Program-made: the position numbers and the translations under genes
The notes under the pieces: model-generated
Told to the model about the DNA's origin: nothing
The model's database searches: none
What the model saw: only the letters and a program-made list of their open reading frames with translations
DNA from: CAZHYM01 sp964536785
GTDB lineage: Bacteria; Patescibacteriota; Saccharimonadia; Saccharimonadales; Saccharimonadaceae
NCBI GenBank assembly: GCA_964536785.1
Contig: CAZHYM010000005.1
Span: 1 to 29,899, forward strand
Direction of reading: 5' to 3'
DNA length: 29,899 nt
Shown: positions 13,539-20,867 of the stretch, piece after piece
Numbering within the stretch: the first letter of the stretch is position 1
Layout of the letters: each line of letters starts with the position of its first letter

Positions 13539-15612
13539 ATTGATTGGTGTAACGATGTCGCTTGGGTATGTGGCGCTCAACAGTATCGCCAGCCCCCAGC
13601 TGCCCATTAGCGTTATTACCTACCGTAAATACAAAATTACTTTCATCTATGACAATAGTAGTCCCAATTCCTGATCTAACATACGCCGCCACTACTGGCT
13701 CTGCCTCAACACCAACTATAGCTGAATCAGAGTTTGAATTATCTAAGATCATCTTTTTCGGTATATCGTATTCAACATTGGATCCTATACCTAATTGGCC
13801 ATGATAGTTTGATCCAGCACCATACACTTCACCACTCTTCGTCACTATGAAAGAATTGCGATATCGATCAGCCTCTGTCTCATAAGAATTATTTCCTTTT
13901 GGATTAAATACTCCAGGTGAAACTATGAAAATATCTTTGGCTTTTATACCATTTGGCAATTGATATAACTTCGGCTGTTTTGAACAACCCTCAATTTCAT
14001 CATATTTACCAGTAGGCCAGCCCCACGCATATCTCGGAACTTTAATGGTACAACCCGGTGTTGATTTCGGAAATCCGAGTTGACTTGCATTATTTAAACC
14101 AGCCCCATAAACATCGCCATCAACAGCCAAAAACAAAACACTAAAACCATCAGCCGCAATCTTGGTTATGGTTTTATTGCTTGGGATTGTGATTTTCTGA
14201 AAGTTTGAATCTGCTTCACCATTATAATTTCTAGCCAACTGGCCATACAAATTTTTACCAGCCGACCAAACTGAGCCTGACTCATCGAGTGCCCATATAG
14301 TTCCGCCATCAGTGACAGCATCTACAATTTTTTTGCCACCAGTTTGACTAGGGGACAATAATAGCTTTGGAATTTTAGTCAAAGACAAGCCTCCACCATT
14401 AACGACTCCCCATCCATAAAGCCAGCCATCTTCAGTAACTGCAACTGCCAGAGTTCCATCTTCTAAATTATAATACCTATCGGTGTAAAATTTTTTAATC
14501 ACGGAACTGTTAAAAGCAGCATAGTTACTCTTCACAAGGCTTGGTGTATAAACTTTTGACGAGTTTGAAAAACTAGAACCCATACCCGGACTTAAATTAA
14601 CTACGCCTGAAGCATATAGTTTACCGGCGTCTGTTAATAAAAAAGTAGACCCATTCAAATAGATACTTACAACTTTTTCATTAATTGGAATATTACTCAG
14701 ATTCATCTTAGACTCTCCAGCCTCCCAAATTGGTCGAGCCGCTTCATTACTAGAACAATTTGCTAGTCCTAAGCCCAAGTCACAGTTAATGTTAGAACCC
14801 GTACTGTAAATAGTTCGACCGTCAGAACCAAGAAAAAAAGCATTCCAGCCATTGCCTTGAAAATCGGTAAATATACTTTTTACAGGAACGTTATTGCCAC
14901 CAGGCTTAGGTAGGGTATGTGGAGTGCTATACCATTCCTTAGGGTCACTAGTTAGTCGATTAGCCCAAGGTAGAGCGTCATGACTATTATATCCAGTTAA
15001 TACTCCATCGATATTGTAACCAACACTGGATATTACTCCCATACTGCTTTTAGTGAAAAAATAGACAGCCTTTCTAAAACCTGCAGACTGTCCACTTCGT
15101 GCGTAAAGATCATTATATCCACTTCCAACATAAAGAGATCCAAAAACGACATCATTAAACGTTATGCCGGTTCTGATAAAAGCAGACAACCGGCTGTCGT
15201 ATGTTTTCCAAACCGAATCATCGTTGCGAATAAAATCAAGCTTTCCAAGGGCCGAAATATTGTGATATTCCTCCTGAACATCCGGTGGTTTAACCTCAAA
15301 GCTTGTTTTATGATCGGCAGATTTTAAAACATAGTCGGCTGCCCCAACAATAGCATTTCCAAAGCAATCAGTGTTGGGTCGCAACGGTTTATCGACCGTC
15401 CAAGTAACCGACTTGTTATTCCTGTTAATACAGTCTCGGGCTCTGGCAATTCCCGATTCAGCAGCTTGGCGGGACAAGAGCTGATAGTGTTGATCGGCAA
15501 GATATTTTCTAGATACAGACAGTACCTGCAAAACAGACGCTAGCATTAGTATCATAATGGTGCCCGTTATAAGAACTGAAATTAAAGCAAAACCAGATTT
15601 ATTTTTATGCAT
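13519..15612 (-). CDS. Prepilin-like surface protein with RCC1-type beta-propeller
   Basis: 697 aa. N-terminus MHKNKSGFALISVLITG followed by a 20-residue hydrophobic helix is a type IV prepilin-like leader, with likely peptidase cleavage between G7 and F8; there is no Glu at +5, as in PilX-type minor pilins. The next part (RQAAESGIARARDC) is the usual PilX-like amphipathic helix. From about residue 240 to the end I count seven RCC1-like blades, each with a G-x-V/L-Y-x-x-G core and often N-x-x-G-Q-L-G, for example GSNYHGQLG and GNNANGQLG. Seven is the number of a closed RCC1 propeller. An extended -10 TGcTATAAA lies about 18-23 nt upstream of the ATG. Likely a pilus- or pseudopilus-displayed adhesin; the partner is unknown. 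No pilus assembly gene is in the window. Confidence 0.85.
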   Translation of the reverse strand: MHKNKSGFALISVLITGTIMILMLASVLQVLSVSRKYLADQHYQLLSRQAAESGIARARDCINRNNKSVTWTVDKPLRPNTDCFGNAIVGAADYVLKSADHKTSFEVKPPDVQEEYHNISALGKLDFIRNDDSVWKTYDSRLSAFIRTGITFNDVVFGSLYVGSGYNDLYARSGQSAGFRKAVYFFTKSSMGVISSVGYNIDGVLTGYNSHDALPWANRLTSDPKEWYSTPHTLPKPGGNNVPVKSIFTDFQGNGWNAFFLGSDGRTIYSTGSNINCDLGLGLANCSSNEAARPIWEAGESKMNLSNIPINEKVVSIYLNGSTFLLTDAGKLYASGVVNLSPGMGSSFSNSSKVYTPSLVKSNYAAFNSSVIKKFYTDRYYNLEDGTLAVAVTEDGWLYGWGVVNGGGLSLTKIPKLLLSPSQTGGKKIVDAVTDGGTIWALDESGSVWSAGKNLYGQLARNYNGEADSNFQKITIPSNKTITKIAADGFSVLFLAVDGDVYGAGLNNASQLGFPKSTPGCTIKVPRYAWGWPTGKYDEIEGCSKQPKLYQLPNGIKAKDIFIVSPGVFNPKGNNSYETEADRYRNSFIVTKSGEVYGAGSNYHGQLGIGSNVEYDIPKKMILDNSNSDSAIVGVEAEPVVAAYVRSGIGTTIVIDESNFVFTVGNNANGQLGAGDTVERHIPKRHRYTNQSRILYY

Positions 15613-15663
15613 ATTACTACTAATATTTATAGCATAAGCGTATAATTTAAGCCATATTTTTGA

Positions 15664-15690
15664 TATAATTAGTACACAATAAATGGGAGA
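15664..15690 (+). promoter_or_regulatory. -10 box and Shine-Dalgarno of the glutaredoxin gene
   Basis: Extended -10 TGaTATAAT (15661-15669) and GGGAGA (15685-15690), 5 nt before the ATG at 15696. The Shine-Dalgarno decides for this ATG over the TTG at 15693. The 83-bp divergent region also carries the promoter of the prepilin-like gene on the other strand. Confidence 0.65.
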
Positions 15691-15695
15691 AATTG

Positions 15696-15974
15696 ATGGC
15701 TAAAGACGATATAGTAGTCTATTCAACGCATACTTGTGGCTATTGCCATGCACTGATAAACTGGTTCAACGACAATAAAATCGAACATACCGTTAAGTAC
15801 GTAGATACTGACATGACTGCGCAAAAAGAAATGTTTGAGAAGCTCGATGGCAATTTCCAAGGAGTTCCAGTTACGATAATAGATCAAAAAGACATCGTAG
15901 TTGGTTTTGACAGAAATAGCATTGAGGCAATTCTTCGCCAAAAAGGCGTCAAACTAAGTTCAAGCTCTTTCTAA
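15696..15974 (+). CDS. Glutaredoxin-like thiol-disulfide oxidoreductase
   Basis: 92 aa thioredoxin fold. Active site CGYC at residues ~13-16 after VVYSTHT; the cis-Pro motif GVPVTII (~55) and the GFD turn (~71) are present. The size and CxYC motif fit glutaredoxin/NrdH-type proteins that reduce disulfides in the cytosol. Its TAA stop (15972-15974) overlaps the stop codon of the convergent ABC-F gene, whose TAG reads from 15973 to 15971. Confidence 0.88.
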   Translation: MAKDDIVVYSTHTCGYCHALINWFNDNKIEHTVKYVDTDMTAQKEMFEKLDGNFQGVPVTIIDQKDIVVGFDRNSIEAILRQKGVKLSSSSF

Positions 15975-17605
15975 CCAATTTGCACGATTTGGCCGCCGAT
16001 GTTTTTGCGAAAATAATTATCATGGCTGACATAGATTATCGCTCCAGAATATTTTTCTAGGGCGATTTCTAGTTCTTCGATCGATGGCAGATCCAAATGG
16101 TTAGTTGGTTCATCTAAAATCAACAGCTGGGGGTCATTCATCAGCATTTTTATCAGCTGAAATCTGGCCTTTTGGCCACCTGACAATTTTGCGATCGGGA
16201 TACTGATATCGGATTCTTTGAATAAGTAGTCCGACAATAATTGACGAATTTTTTGATTTGTGATTGACATGTTTTTATCTAGATACATTCGCTCTACAGC
16301 CTGAGAAAGAGGCAAATCGAAAAATTCTTTTGAAATCTCTTGCTCATAAATCCCAACCCTAACATGACTTTCGATAGATGCTTCTCCTTCGAAAATTCTT
16401 GCATCCTGGCGTCCCAACAAGGCCTTTATCAGTGTCGTCTTGCCCGAACCGTTTCTACCTCTAATTTCCAAGGATTCTCCTTCACGAAGATCAATGTTGA
16501 CCTTGGCAAATAGGGGAGTCTCATAGCCAAGGCTAAGGTTCTTGGCGCTAACCAAAACATGCCGACTTCGAGATTCATCACTTTTTATGCTCATACGAAT
16601 ATTGCGAGCTTTATATTTCTGATATCGATCGACACTCTTGTAATCTAAATTTTGAGCCGACTCTCGATCTATCCAAAAACTAGGTTTTTCAATTTTTTCA
16701 AGCTCTTTTATCTCACGCAGAGCTTTATTTTCCATCACGACAAATGGGTTACGTTTATCAGCCGTCCCGCCCCAGCTGGCTTTCTTGCTTCTTGCATATT
16801 GAATTCTTTGTTTTAAATTATCAATTTTGCGGAGCGTTACTTCATATTCATTCATTCCACTTGAAGTTGATACGGTATTCTGGGCTAAATAATCATCATA
16901 GTTTCCTTTATAACTAAATGATTTACCATCTTTTAATTCTATAATCCTATCTACCTCTTTAAGCACGTCACGATCGTGGGTAATTATGAGCATAGCCTCT
17001 TTGGCCGATTTCATCCAATCGATAAATTGCTTTTTCGCCACATAGTCCATATGATTTGTCGGTTCATCAATTAATGCCAGATGAGAATTAGAGTGCATTA
17101 CTTTTACTACTTCAATTAATCTTTTTTGGCCACCCGAGAGAGATGAAAATAATCGCTCCGACACATCACCAAGTTGAAAATTTTCTAACTCAAGTTTGAT
17201 TTTTTCCTCTACTTGATAGAATCCCTTGTCATTAAATCTCTCAAGCGCATTTGAGTATTTATTTATTTTACGAAAATCATCTCCCATAACGATCGGATAA
17301 TTTTCGATGATATCACTTAGCTCTAAATATTCGGGTAGACCCGCTAATACATATTGCATAACGGTCTGGCTCTGAGCTGTGTGATGTTCTTGAGACGTCA
17401 TAACCACACTTACGCCTCGGCCAAAGATTATTTCGCCCTGATAATCTTTATCAAGTCCGGCTATCATATTGAATAAAGTAGTTTTACCAATCCCGTTGCG
17501 ACCGATAACGCCAATTTTTTCGCCATCATTGACGCTAAACCTAATCAAATTCATCAGACTCGTAGGTCCAAAACTTTTTTCAGAGATATTAACATCAACA
17601 ACCAT
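15971..17605 (-). CDS. ABC-F family ATPase (ribosome-associated)
   Basis: 544 aa, two ABC domains and no TM segments. Domain 1: GRNGIGKTT (35-43), LSGGQKRL, LIDEPTNHMD. Domain 2: GRNGSGKTT (~385), LSGGQKARF, LILDEPTNHLD and the H-loop YVSHD near the end. The linker between them is charged and helical, as in ABC-F factors that enter the ribosomal E site. The N-terminus is short and the C-terminal extension absent. It could be a housekeeping translation factor (EttA/Uup-like) or an Lsa/Msr-type ribosome-protection protein; sequence alone does not decide. It starts 24 bp from the divergent smpB start, with overlapping -10 boxes. Confidence 0.9.
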   Translation of the reverse strand: MVVDVNISEKSFGPTSLMNLIRFSVNDGEKIGVIGRNGIGKTTLFNMIAGLDKDYQGEIIFGRGVSVVMTSQEHHTAQSQTVMQYVLAGLPEYLELSDIIENYPIVMGDDFRKINKYSNALERFNDKGFYQVEEKIKLELENFQLGDVSERLFSSLSGGQKRLIEVVKVMHSNSHLALIDEPTNHMDYVAKKQFIDWMKSAKEAMLIITHDRDVLKEVDRIIELKDGKSFSYKGNYDDYLAQNTVSTSSGMNEYEVTLRKIDNLKQRIQYARSKKASWGGTADKRNPFVVMENKALREIKELEKIEKPSFWIDRESAQNLDYKSVDRYQKYKARNIRMSIKSDESRSRHVLVSAKNLSLGYETPLFAKVNIDLREGESLEIRGRNGSGKTTLIKALLGRQDARIFEGEASIESHVRVGIYEQEISKEFFDLPLSQAVERMYLDKNMSITNQKIRQLLSDYLFKESDISIPIAKLSGGQKARFQLIKMLMNDPQLLILDEPTNHLDLPSIEELEIALEKYSGAIIYVSHDNYFRKNIGGQIVQIG

Positions 17606-17615
17606 AGAGATATAT

Positions 17616-17623
17616 ATTATAAT
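17616..17623. promoter_or_regulatory. Overlapping divergent -10 boxes of ABC-F and smpB
   Basis: Within 24 bp between start codons, TATAAT on the plus strand (17618-17623) lies 6 nt before the smpB GTG, and TATAAT on the minus strand (17621-17616) lies 10 nt before the ABC-F ATG. The two boxes share 4 bp, so only one polymerase can open this site at a time. Confidence 0.7.
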
Positions 17624-17629
17624 AAAAGA

Positions 17630-18097
17630 GTGAAAAAAGGCGAAAAATCTAAATCAGATGCTGTGATAGTCAACCGGCGCGCTCGTTTTGACTATGCATT
17701 AAGCGATGAACTGACTACCGGAATTGTTTTGAAAGGACCGGAAGTCAGAGCGGCTCGAGACGGCAGAGTACATCTTAAAGGCGCTTTTGTGACAATCCGT
17801 AACGACGAACTTTGGCTCAATAATGCTTCCTTTAGCTTGAAATTAAATCAGCCTAATTCAGATAGTCAAATCGCTGTAGACACAACGCCACGTAAATTAT
17901 TAGCTACAAAAAAACAAATAGCTAACATCGTCTTAAAGAAAAAAGCTGGACTGTCGATCGTGCCAACTCGAATGTTTGTTCATGGCAAACATATTAAATT
18001 AGAGATTGCCATCGGTAAAGGCAAAAAAGAATACGACAAGAGACAAGTCATCAAAGAGAGAGACGCAAAACGAACGAGCAGGAGAGTCCTAGGATGA
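17630..18097 (+). CDS. smpB: SsrA-binding protein SmpB
   Basis: 155 aa, normal length. Family blocks: NRRARFDYAL, GIVLKGPEVRAARDGRVHLKGAFV, RKLLATKKQIANI, GLSIVPTRMFVHGKHIKLEIAIGKGKK and the C-terminal DKRQVIKERDAKR. It binds tmRNA and brings it to stalled ribosomes for trans-translation; the tmRNA gene is not in this window. GTG start with TATAAT 6 nt upstream, so the mRNA should begin at or next to the start codon. The next gene overlaps by 4 nt (ATGA), placing smpB first in an operon with exonuclease III and a YjeF-like gene. Confidence 0.96.
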   Translation: MKKGEKSKSDAVIVNRRARFDYALSDELTTGIVLKGPEVRAARDGRVHLKGAFVTIRNDELWLNNASFSLKLNQPNSDSQIAVDTTPRKLLATKKQIANIVLKKKAGLSIVPTRMFVHGKHIKLEIAIGKGKKEYDKRQVIKERDAKRTSRRVLG

Positions 18098-18891
18098 AAT
18101 TATATTCTTGGAACGTAAACGGGCTCAGAGCTGTAATCAAAAAAGGCGAGTGGCAAAAATTCATTGACGAGTATAAACCAGACATTGTAGGTCTTCAGGA
18201 AATAAAAGCCAAAGCTGATCAAATTGATTTAGATAATTCAGATGGTTATTATAAATTTTATAATTCTGCCGAGAAGCCAGGATACGCAGGAACGGCTATA
18301 TTCTCAAAAACTGAGCCCTTAAAAGTTTATTTTGACATAGCGCCTGAAATCGCTAATGAATATGAACTGAATGACCATAAATACGGCCACTCCAACAACG
18401 AGGGCAGGGTACTTGCGGCCGAGTATGATGATTTTTATTTTGTTACAGTCTATACTCCTAATACAAAAGATGATTTATCGCGATTAGGTTTACGTCAAGA
18501 TTGGGATAAAGCTTTTTTGAAATATATAAAATTCCTGGAAAAATCAAAGCCAGTGATATTTTGTGGTGATTTAAATGTCGCTCATAAAGAAATTGATCTA
18601 GCTAATCCTAAAGCAAATAATGGTAAGCATGGTTTTACCCAAGAAGAACGAACTGGCTTTAGCAACTTTGTTAGCAACAAGCTAATAGACACTTTCCGTG
18701 AATTTAATGATCAACCAAACCAATATACTTGGTGGAGCCATTTTGCGAAATCAAGAGAAAGAAATATCGGCTGGAGAATCGACTATTTCTTAATTTCAGA
18801 AAAGGTTAGAAGCAAATTGGTTGGCGCCAATATACATCCTGAACAAAAAGGATCTGATCACTGCCCAGTAAGCATCGAGATAAAACTATGA
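18094..18891 (+). CDS. xth: Exodeoxyribonuclease III / AP endonuclease
   Basis: 265 aa, full length for the ExoIII (Xth) branch. Motifs: WNVNGLRA (6-13), LQEIKA with the metal-binding Glu (~36), YTPN, GDLNVAH (~157-163), GWRIDYFL and the terminal SDHCPV with the catalytic His. It cleaves abasic sites and trims 3' blocked ends in base excision repair. Overlaps smpB and the following gene by 4 nt each (ATGA), so the three are translationally coupled. Confidence 0.95.
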   Translation: MKLYSWNVNGLRAVIKKGEWQKFIDEYKPDIVGLQEIKAKADQIDLDNSDGYYKFYNSAEKPGYAGTAIFSKTEPLKVYFDIAPEIANEYELNDHKYGHSNNEGRVLAAEYDDFYFVTVYTPNTKDDLSRLGLRQDWDKAFLKYIKFLEKSKPVIFCGDLNVAHKEIDLANPKANNGKHGFTQEERTGFSNFVSNKLIDTFREFNDQPNQYTWWSHFAKSRERNIGWRIDYFLISEKVRSKLVGANIHPEQKGSDHCPVSIEIKL

Positions 18892-19670
18892 ACTACTGGC
18901 GACAGCAAAACACCAACCAACCGCTTTTCCCAGACTTAGTTTGGTCAAAGCCTGAGCATAAATCTCAAGCTGGGACCTTAGGCATATTGGGCGGAAATAA
19001 ACTTGGTTTTTTGGCGGTAGCTAATGCTTTTCAAACCGCATCGAAGATGGGAATTGGTGAGATTAAAATGGTTCTACCCATAAGTCTCAAAAAATCTCTG
19101 GGTAATCTGCCAGGAACAGATTTTGCCCCCGAAAACCCGTCGGGAGGTCTCAGTAAAGATGCCAAAGCCAATCTAAACGCGCTAGCTAGTGAAGTTAACG
19201 GCCTTTTGCTTATCGGTGATGCGGGTAAAAATACCGAGACCCAAACTCTATACGAAAATTATTTCCGGGAAAATTTAAACGATAAACCAGTAATCATGGC
19301 TAGAGATGCAGTCGATTTATTTGAAAATATTATGAATGAGGTCGTGGCTAGAGACAATATAACTCTGGTCTTATCTTTTTCTCAATTACAAAAAATATTT
19401 CGAAGTATATACTATCCAATTATGCTGGTTCATTCTATGCAAACATCAAAATTGATTGAGGCATTGCACAAATTTACACTGACATATCCGGCCACAATAT
19501 CGGTTTTTCATCAAGACCAATTTATTGTAGCCAAAAATGGCGAAGTCATTAGCACTAACTTTGACCGTCCAACCGAAATATGGCAGGGCAATTTGCCGAC
19601 AAGAATCGCTTGCTGGACTATCTGGAGCCCGCTCAAGCCTCTAGAAGCGTGCATTACAGCACTTGCGTAA
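18888..19670 (+). CDS. YjeF C-terminal-like (NAD(P)HX dehydratase-related) protein, catalytic motif missing
   Basis: 260 aa. The first half resembles the ribokinase-like NAD(P)HX dehydratase: WSKPEHKSQAGTLGILGGN, then a helix AVANAFQTASKMGIGEIKMV and the LLIGDAGKN strand where the family has GPGLG. At the C-terminus the GTGDVLAG segment bearing the catalytic Asp should occur, but the sequence reads WQGNLPTRIACW instead. It may be a non-catalytic paralogue or belong to another ribokinase-like branch. Third gene of the smpB operon, 4-nt overlap with xth. Moderate confidence in the family, low in activity. Confidence 0.5.
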   Translation: MNYWRQQNTNQPLFPDLVWSKPEHKSQAGTLGILGGNKLGFLAVANAFQTASKMGIGEIKMVLPISLKKSLGNLPGTDFAPENPSGGLSKDAKANLNALASEVNGLLLIGDAGKNTETQTLYENYFRENLNDKPVIMARDAVDLFENIMNEVVARDNITLVLSFSQLQKIFRSIYYPIMLVHSMQTSKLIEALHKFTLTYPATISVFHQDQFIVAKNGEVISTNFDRPTEIWQGNLPTRIACWTIWSPLKPLEACITALA

Positions 19671-19689
19671 CTCTAAATAATTATTACGC

Positions 19690-20388
19690 CTAAACGTCTT
19701 CTTCAGGCGCTTCGGGTTCGTTTATAATTTGAACTAGTTCTTCTACGCTATCGGTAATCGTATAAATCTTTTCGTCATTTCCAGAGATATAGCCATCTCC
19801 TAGCAAATGTTTCTGTATGAACTTGTCTAAATCATTCCAATGATCACTACCGAATAACACGACTTTTAATTTTGGCATCTTGCGCGTTTGGATCAAAGTC
19901 ATTATTTCAAATAGCTCATCAAGCGTGCCATAGCCACCAGGGAAATAAATATAAGCATGAGAGTAAAATGACAAAGCTACTTTTCGAGTAAAGAAATAGC
20001 GAAAAGTTAGTTCATCAGTAGTATAAGGGTTGGGTTCTTGCTCGTGTGGCAATTTTATATTAAAACCAACTGATTTTCCGCCAACATCATAAGCGCCTTT
20101 GTTTGATGCTCCCATGATACCATTGCCACCACCAGTTACAATCGTGTAACCTTGTTGAGCCAAGGCACTGGCTGTTTCGTAAGCTGCCTTAATATATTTT
20201 TCGTTTGCCGGTAAATTACGGGCTGAGCCAAAAATAGTTACTCGTTTGATATTGCGACTTAATATTTCAAAAGCTCTAATAAACTCTTCGTCGGATTTAA
20301 GCAAATTATTTGCAGAAAATTTTTGTCGCTCCAGCATGTCAGGCGTAACCTGAAATGTTGATTCATTATTTGGTTTTAGTTCTTGCAT
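19690..20388 (-). CDS. LOG-family Rossmann-fold protein (TIGR00730-type)
   Basis: 232 aa. VTIFGSARNLP (50-60), GGGNGIMGASNKGA (86-99), the FFTRKVAL segment (132-139) and the diagnostic PGGYGTLDE (150-158). This PGGxGTxxE signature marks the LOG family of nucleotide 5'-monophosphate phosphoribohydrolases, also described as lysine decarboxylase-like; most cleave AMP-type nucleotides to base and ribose 5-phosphate. TAGAAT with TGa extension lies 6 nt before the ATG: leaderless pattern. Convergent with the YjeF-like gene; a weak GCGTAA/TTACGC inverted repeat (19665-19670, 19684-19689) lies between them. Confidence 0.88.
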   Translation of the reverse strand: MQELKPNNESTFQVTPDMLERQKFSANNLLKSDEEFIRAFEILSRNIKRVTIFGSARNLPANEKYIKAAYETASALAQQGYTIVTGGGNGIMGASNKGAYDVGGKSVGFNIKLPHEQEPNPYTTDELTFRYFFTRKVALSFYSHAYIYFPGGYGTLDELFEIMTLIQTRKMPKLKVVLFGSDHWNDLDKFIQKHLLGDGYISGNDEKIYTITDSVEELVQIINEPEAPEEDV

Positions 20389-20422
20389 AAAAATATTCTA
20401 TCATAGTTCGAGCTCGCCTGGG

Positions 20423-20451
20423 TTGATTTTAGCCGTTGGATAGACGATACT
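20423..20451 (+). promoter_or_regulatory. Promoter of the PspC-domain gene
   Basis: TTGATT (20423-20428), 17-nt spacer, GATACT (20446-20451), then 6 nt to the ATG at 20458. Transcription should start at or within 1 nt of the start codon. Confidence 0.6.
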
Positions 20452-20457
20452 AAGGGT

Positions 20458-20649
20458 ATGAAAAAATTATACAAATCGAGTGAAGATAAAAAATTATTTG
20501 GTGTCTGTGGTGGTATAGCTGAATATTTTAACGTTGATTCAACTCTAGTTAGGATAGGATTTCTAATCTTATGTCTACCAGGAGGCTTTCCTGGTATTTT
20601 GGCTTACTTTGCAATGGTCATTATCATGCCCGACAAAGCTAGTGCATAA
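20458..20649 (+). CDS. PspC-domain membrane protein
   Basis: 63 aa, the minimal PspC domain: KKLYKSSEDKKLFGVCGGIAEYF, then a hydrophobic segment with the LVRIGFLI core and a final IIMPDKAS. In other bacteria PspC proteins signal or buffer membrane stress together with PspA; no psp genes are seen here. Single-gene unit, leaderless-type promoter. Confidence 0.92.
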   Translation: MKKLYKSSEDKKLFGVCGGIAEYFNVDSTLVRIGFLILCLPGGFPGILAYFAMVIIMPDKASA

Positions 20650-20680
20650 GTAAAAAAAATAACCGATAAATTATCTTAAT

Positions 20681-20766
20681 TGGTGGGCGAAGAGGGACTT
20701 GAACCCTCACAAGATTACTCTCACGGGATTTTGAGTCCCGCGCGTCTACCATTCCGCCACTCGCCC
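20681..20766 (-). tRNA. tRNA-Leu (anticodon CAA)
   Basis: 86 nt on the minus strand with encoded CCA. Anticodon stem CGGGA/TCCCG with loop CTCAAAA gives CAA; the long variable arm (GTGAGAGTAATCTTGTGA region) is the class II type expected for Leu; the T-arm has GTTCAAGTC. All stems pair. Confidence 0.94.
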
Positions 20767-20784
20767 AAAAATTAAAATAATCTT

Positions 20785-20813
20785 ATTACAACCATCTAAA
20801 TAGGAGCGGTCAA
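20785..20813 (-). promoter_or_regulatory. Promoter of tRNA-Leu
   Basis: On the minus strand TTGACC (20808-20813), 17 nt, TGTAAT (20785-20790); the start would fall about 11 nt upstream of the tRNA 5' end. Confidence 0.65.
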
Positions 20814-20867
20814 GCTTTTAGAAGTCTACTCAGTATTGTATAATAAAGGGGTTGTAAAACACAAGCC

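Noticed and set aside
13562..13804. Plus-strand frame inside the prepilin-RCC1 gene
   Set aside because: It lies antisense to a long gene with clear repeats and leader; no start signals.
19665..19689. Terminator between the YjeF-like and LOG genes
   Set aside because: The GCGTAA/TTACGC stem is only 6 bp with a 13-nt loop and no T run on either strand, so I mention it only as a weak inverted repeat.
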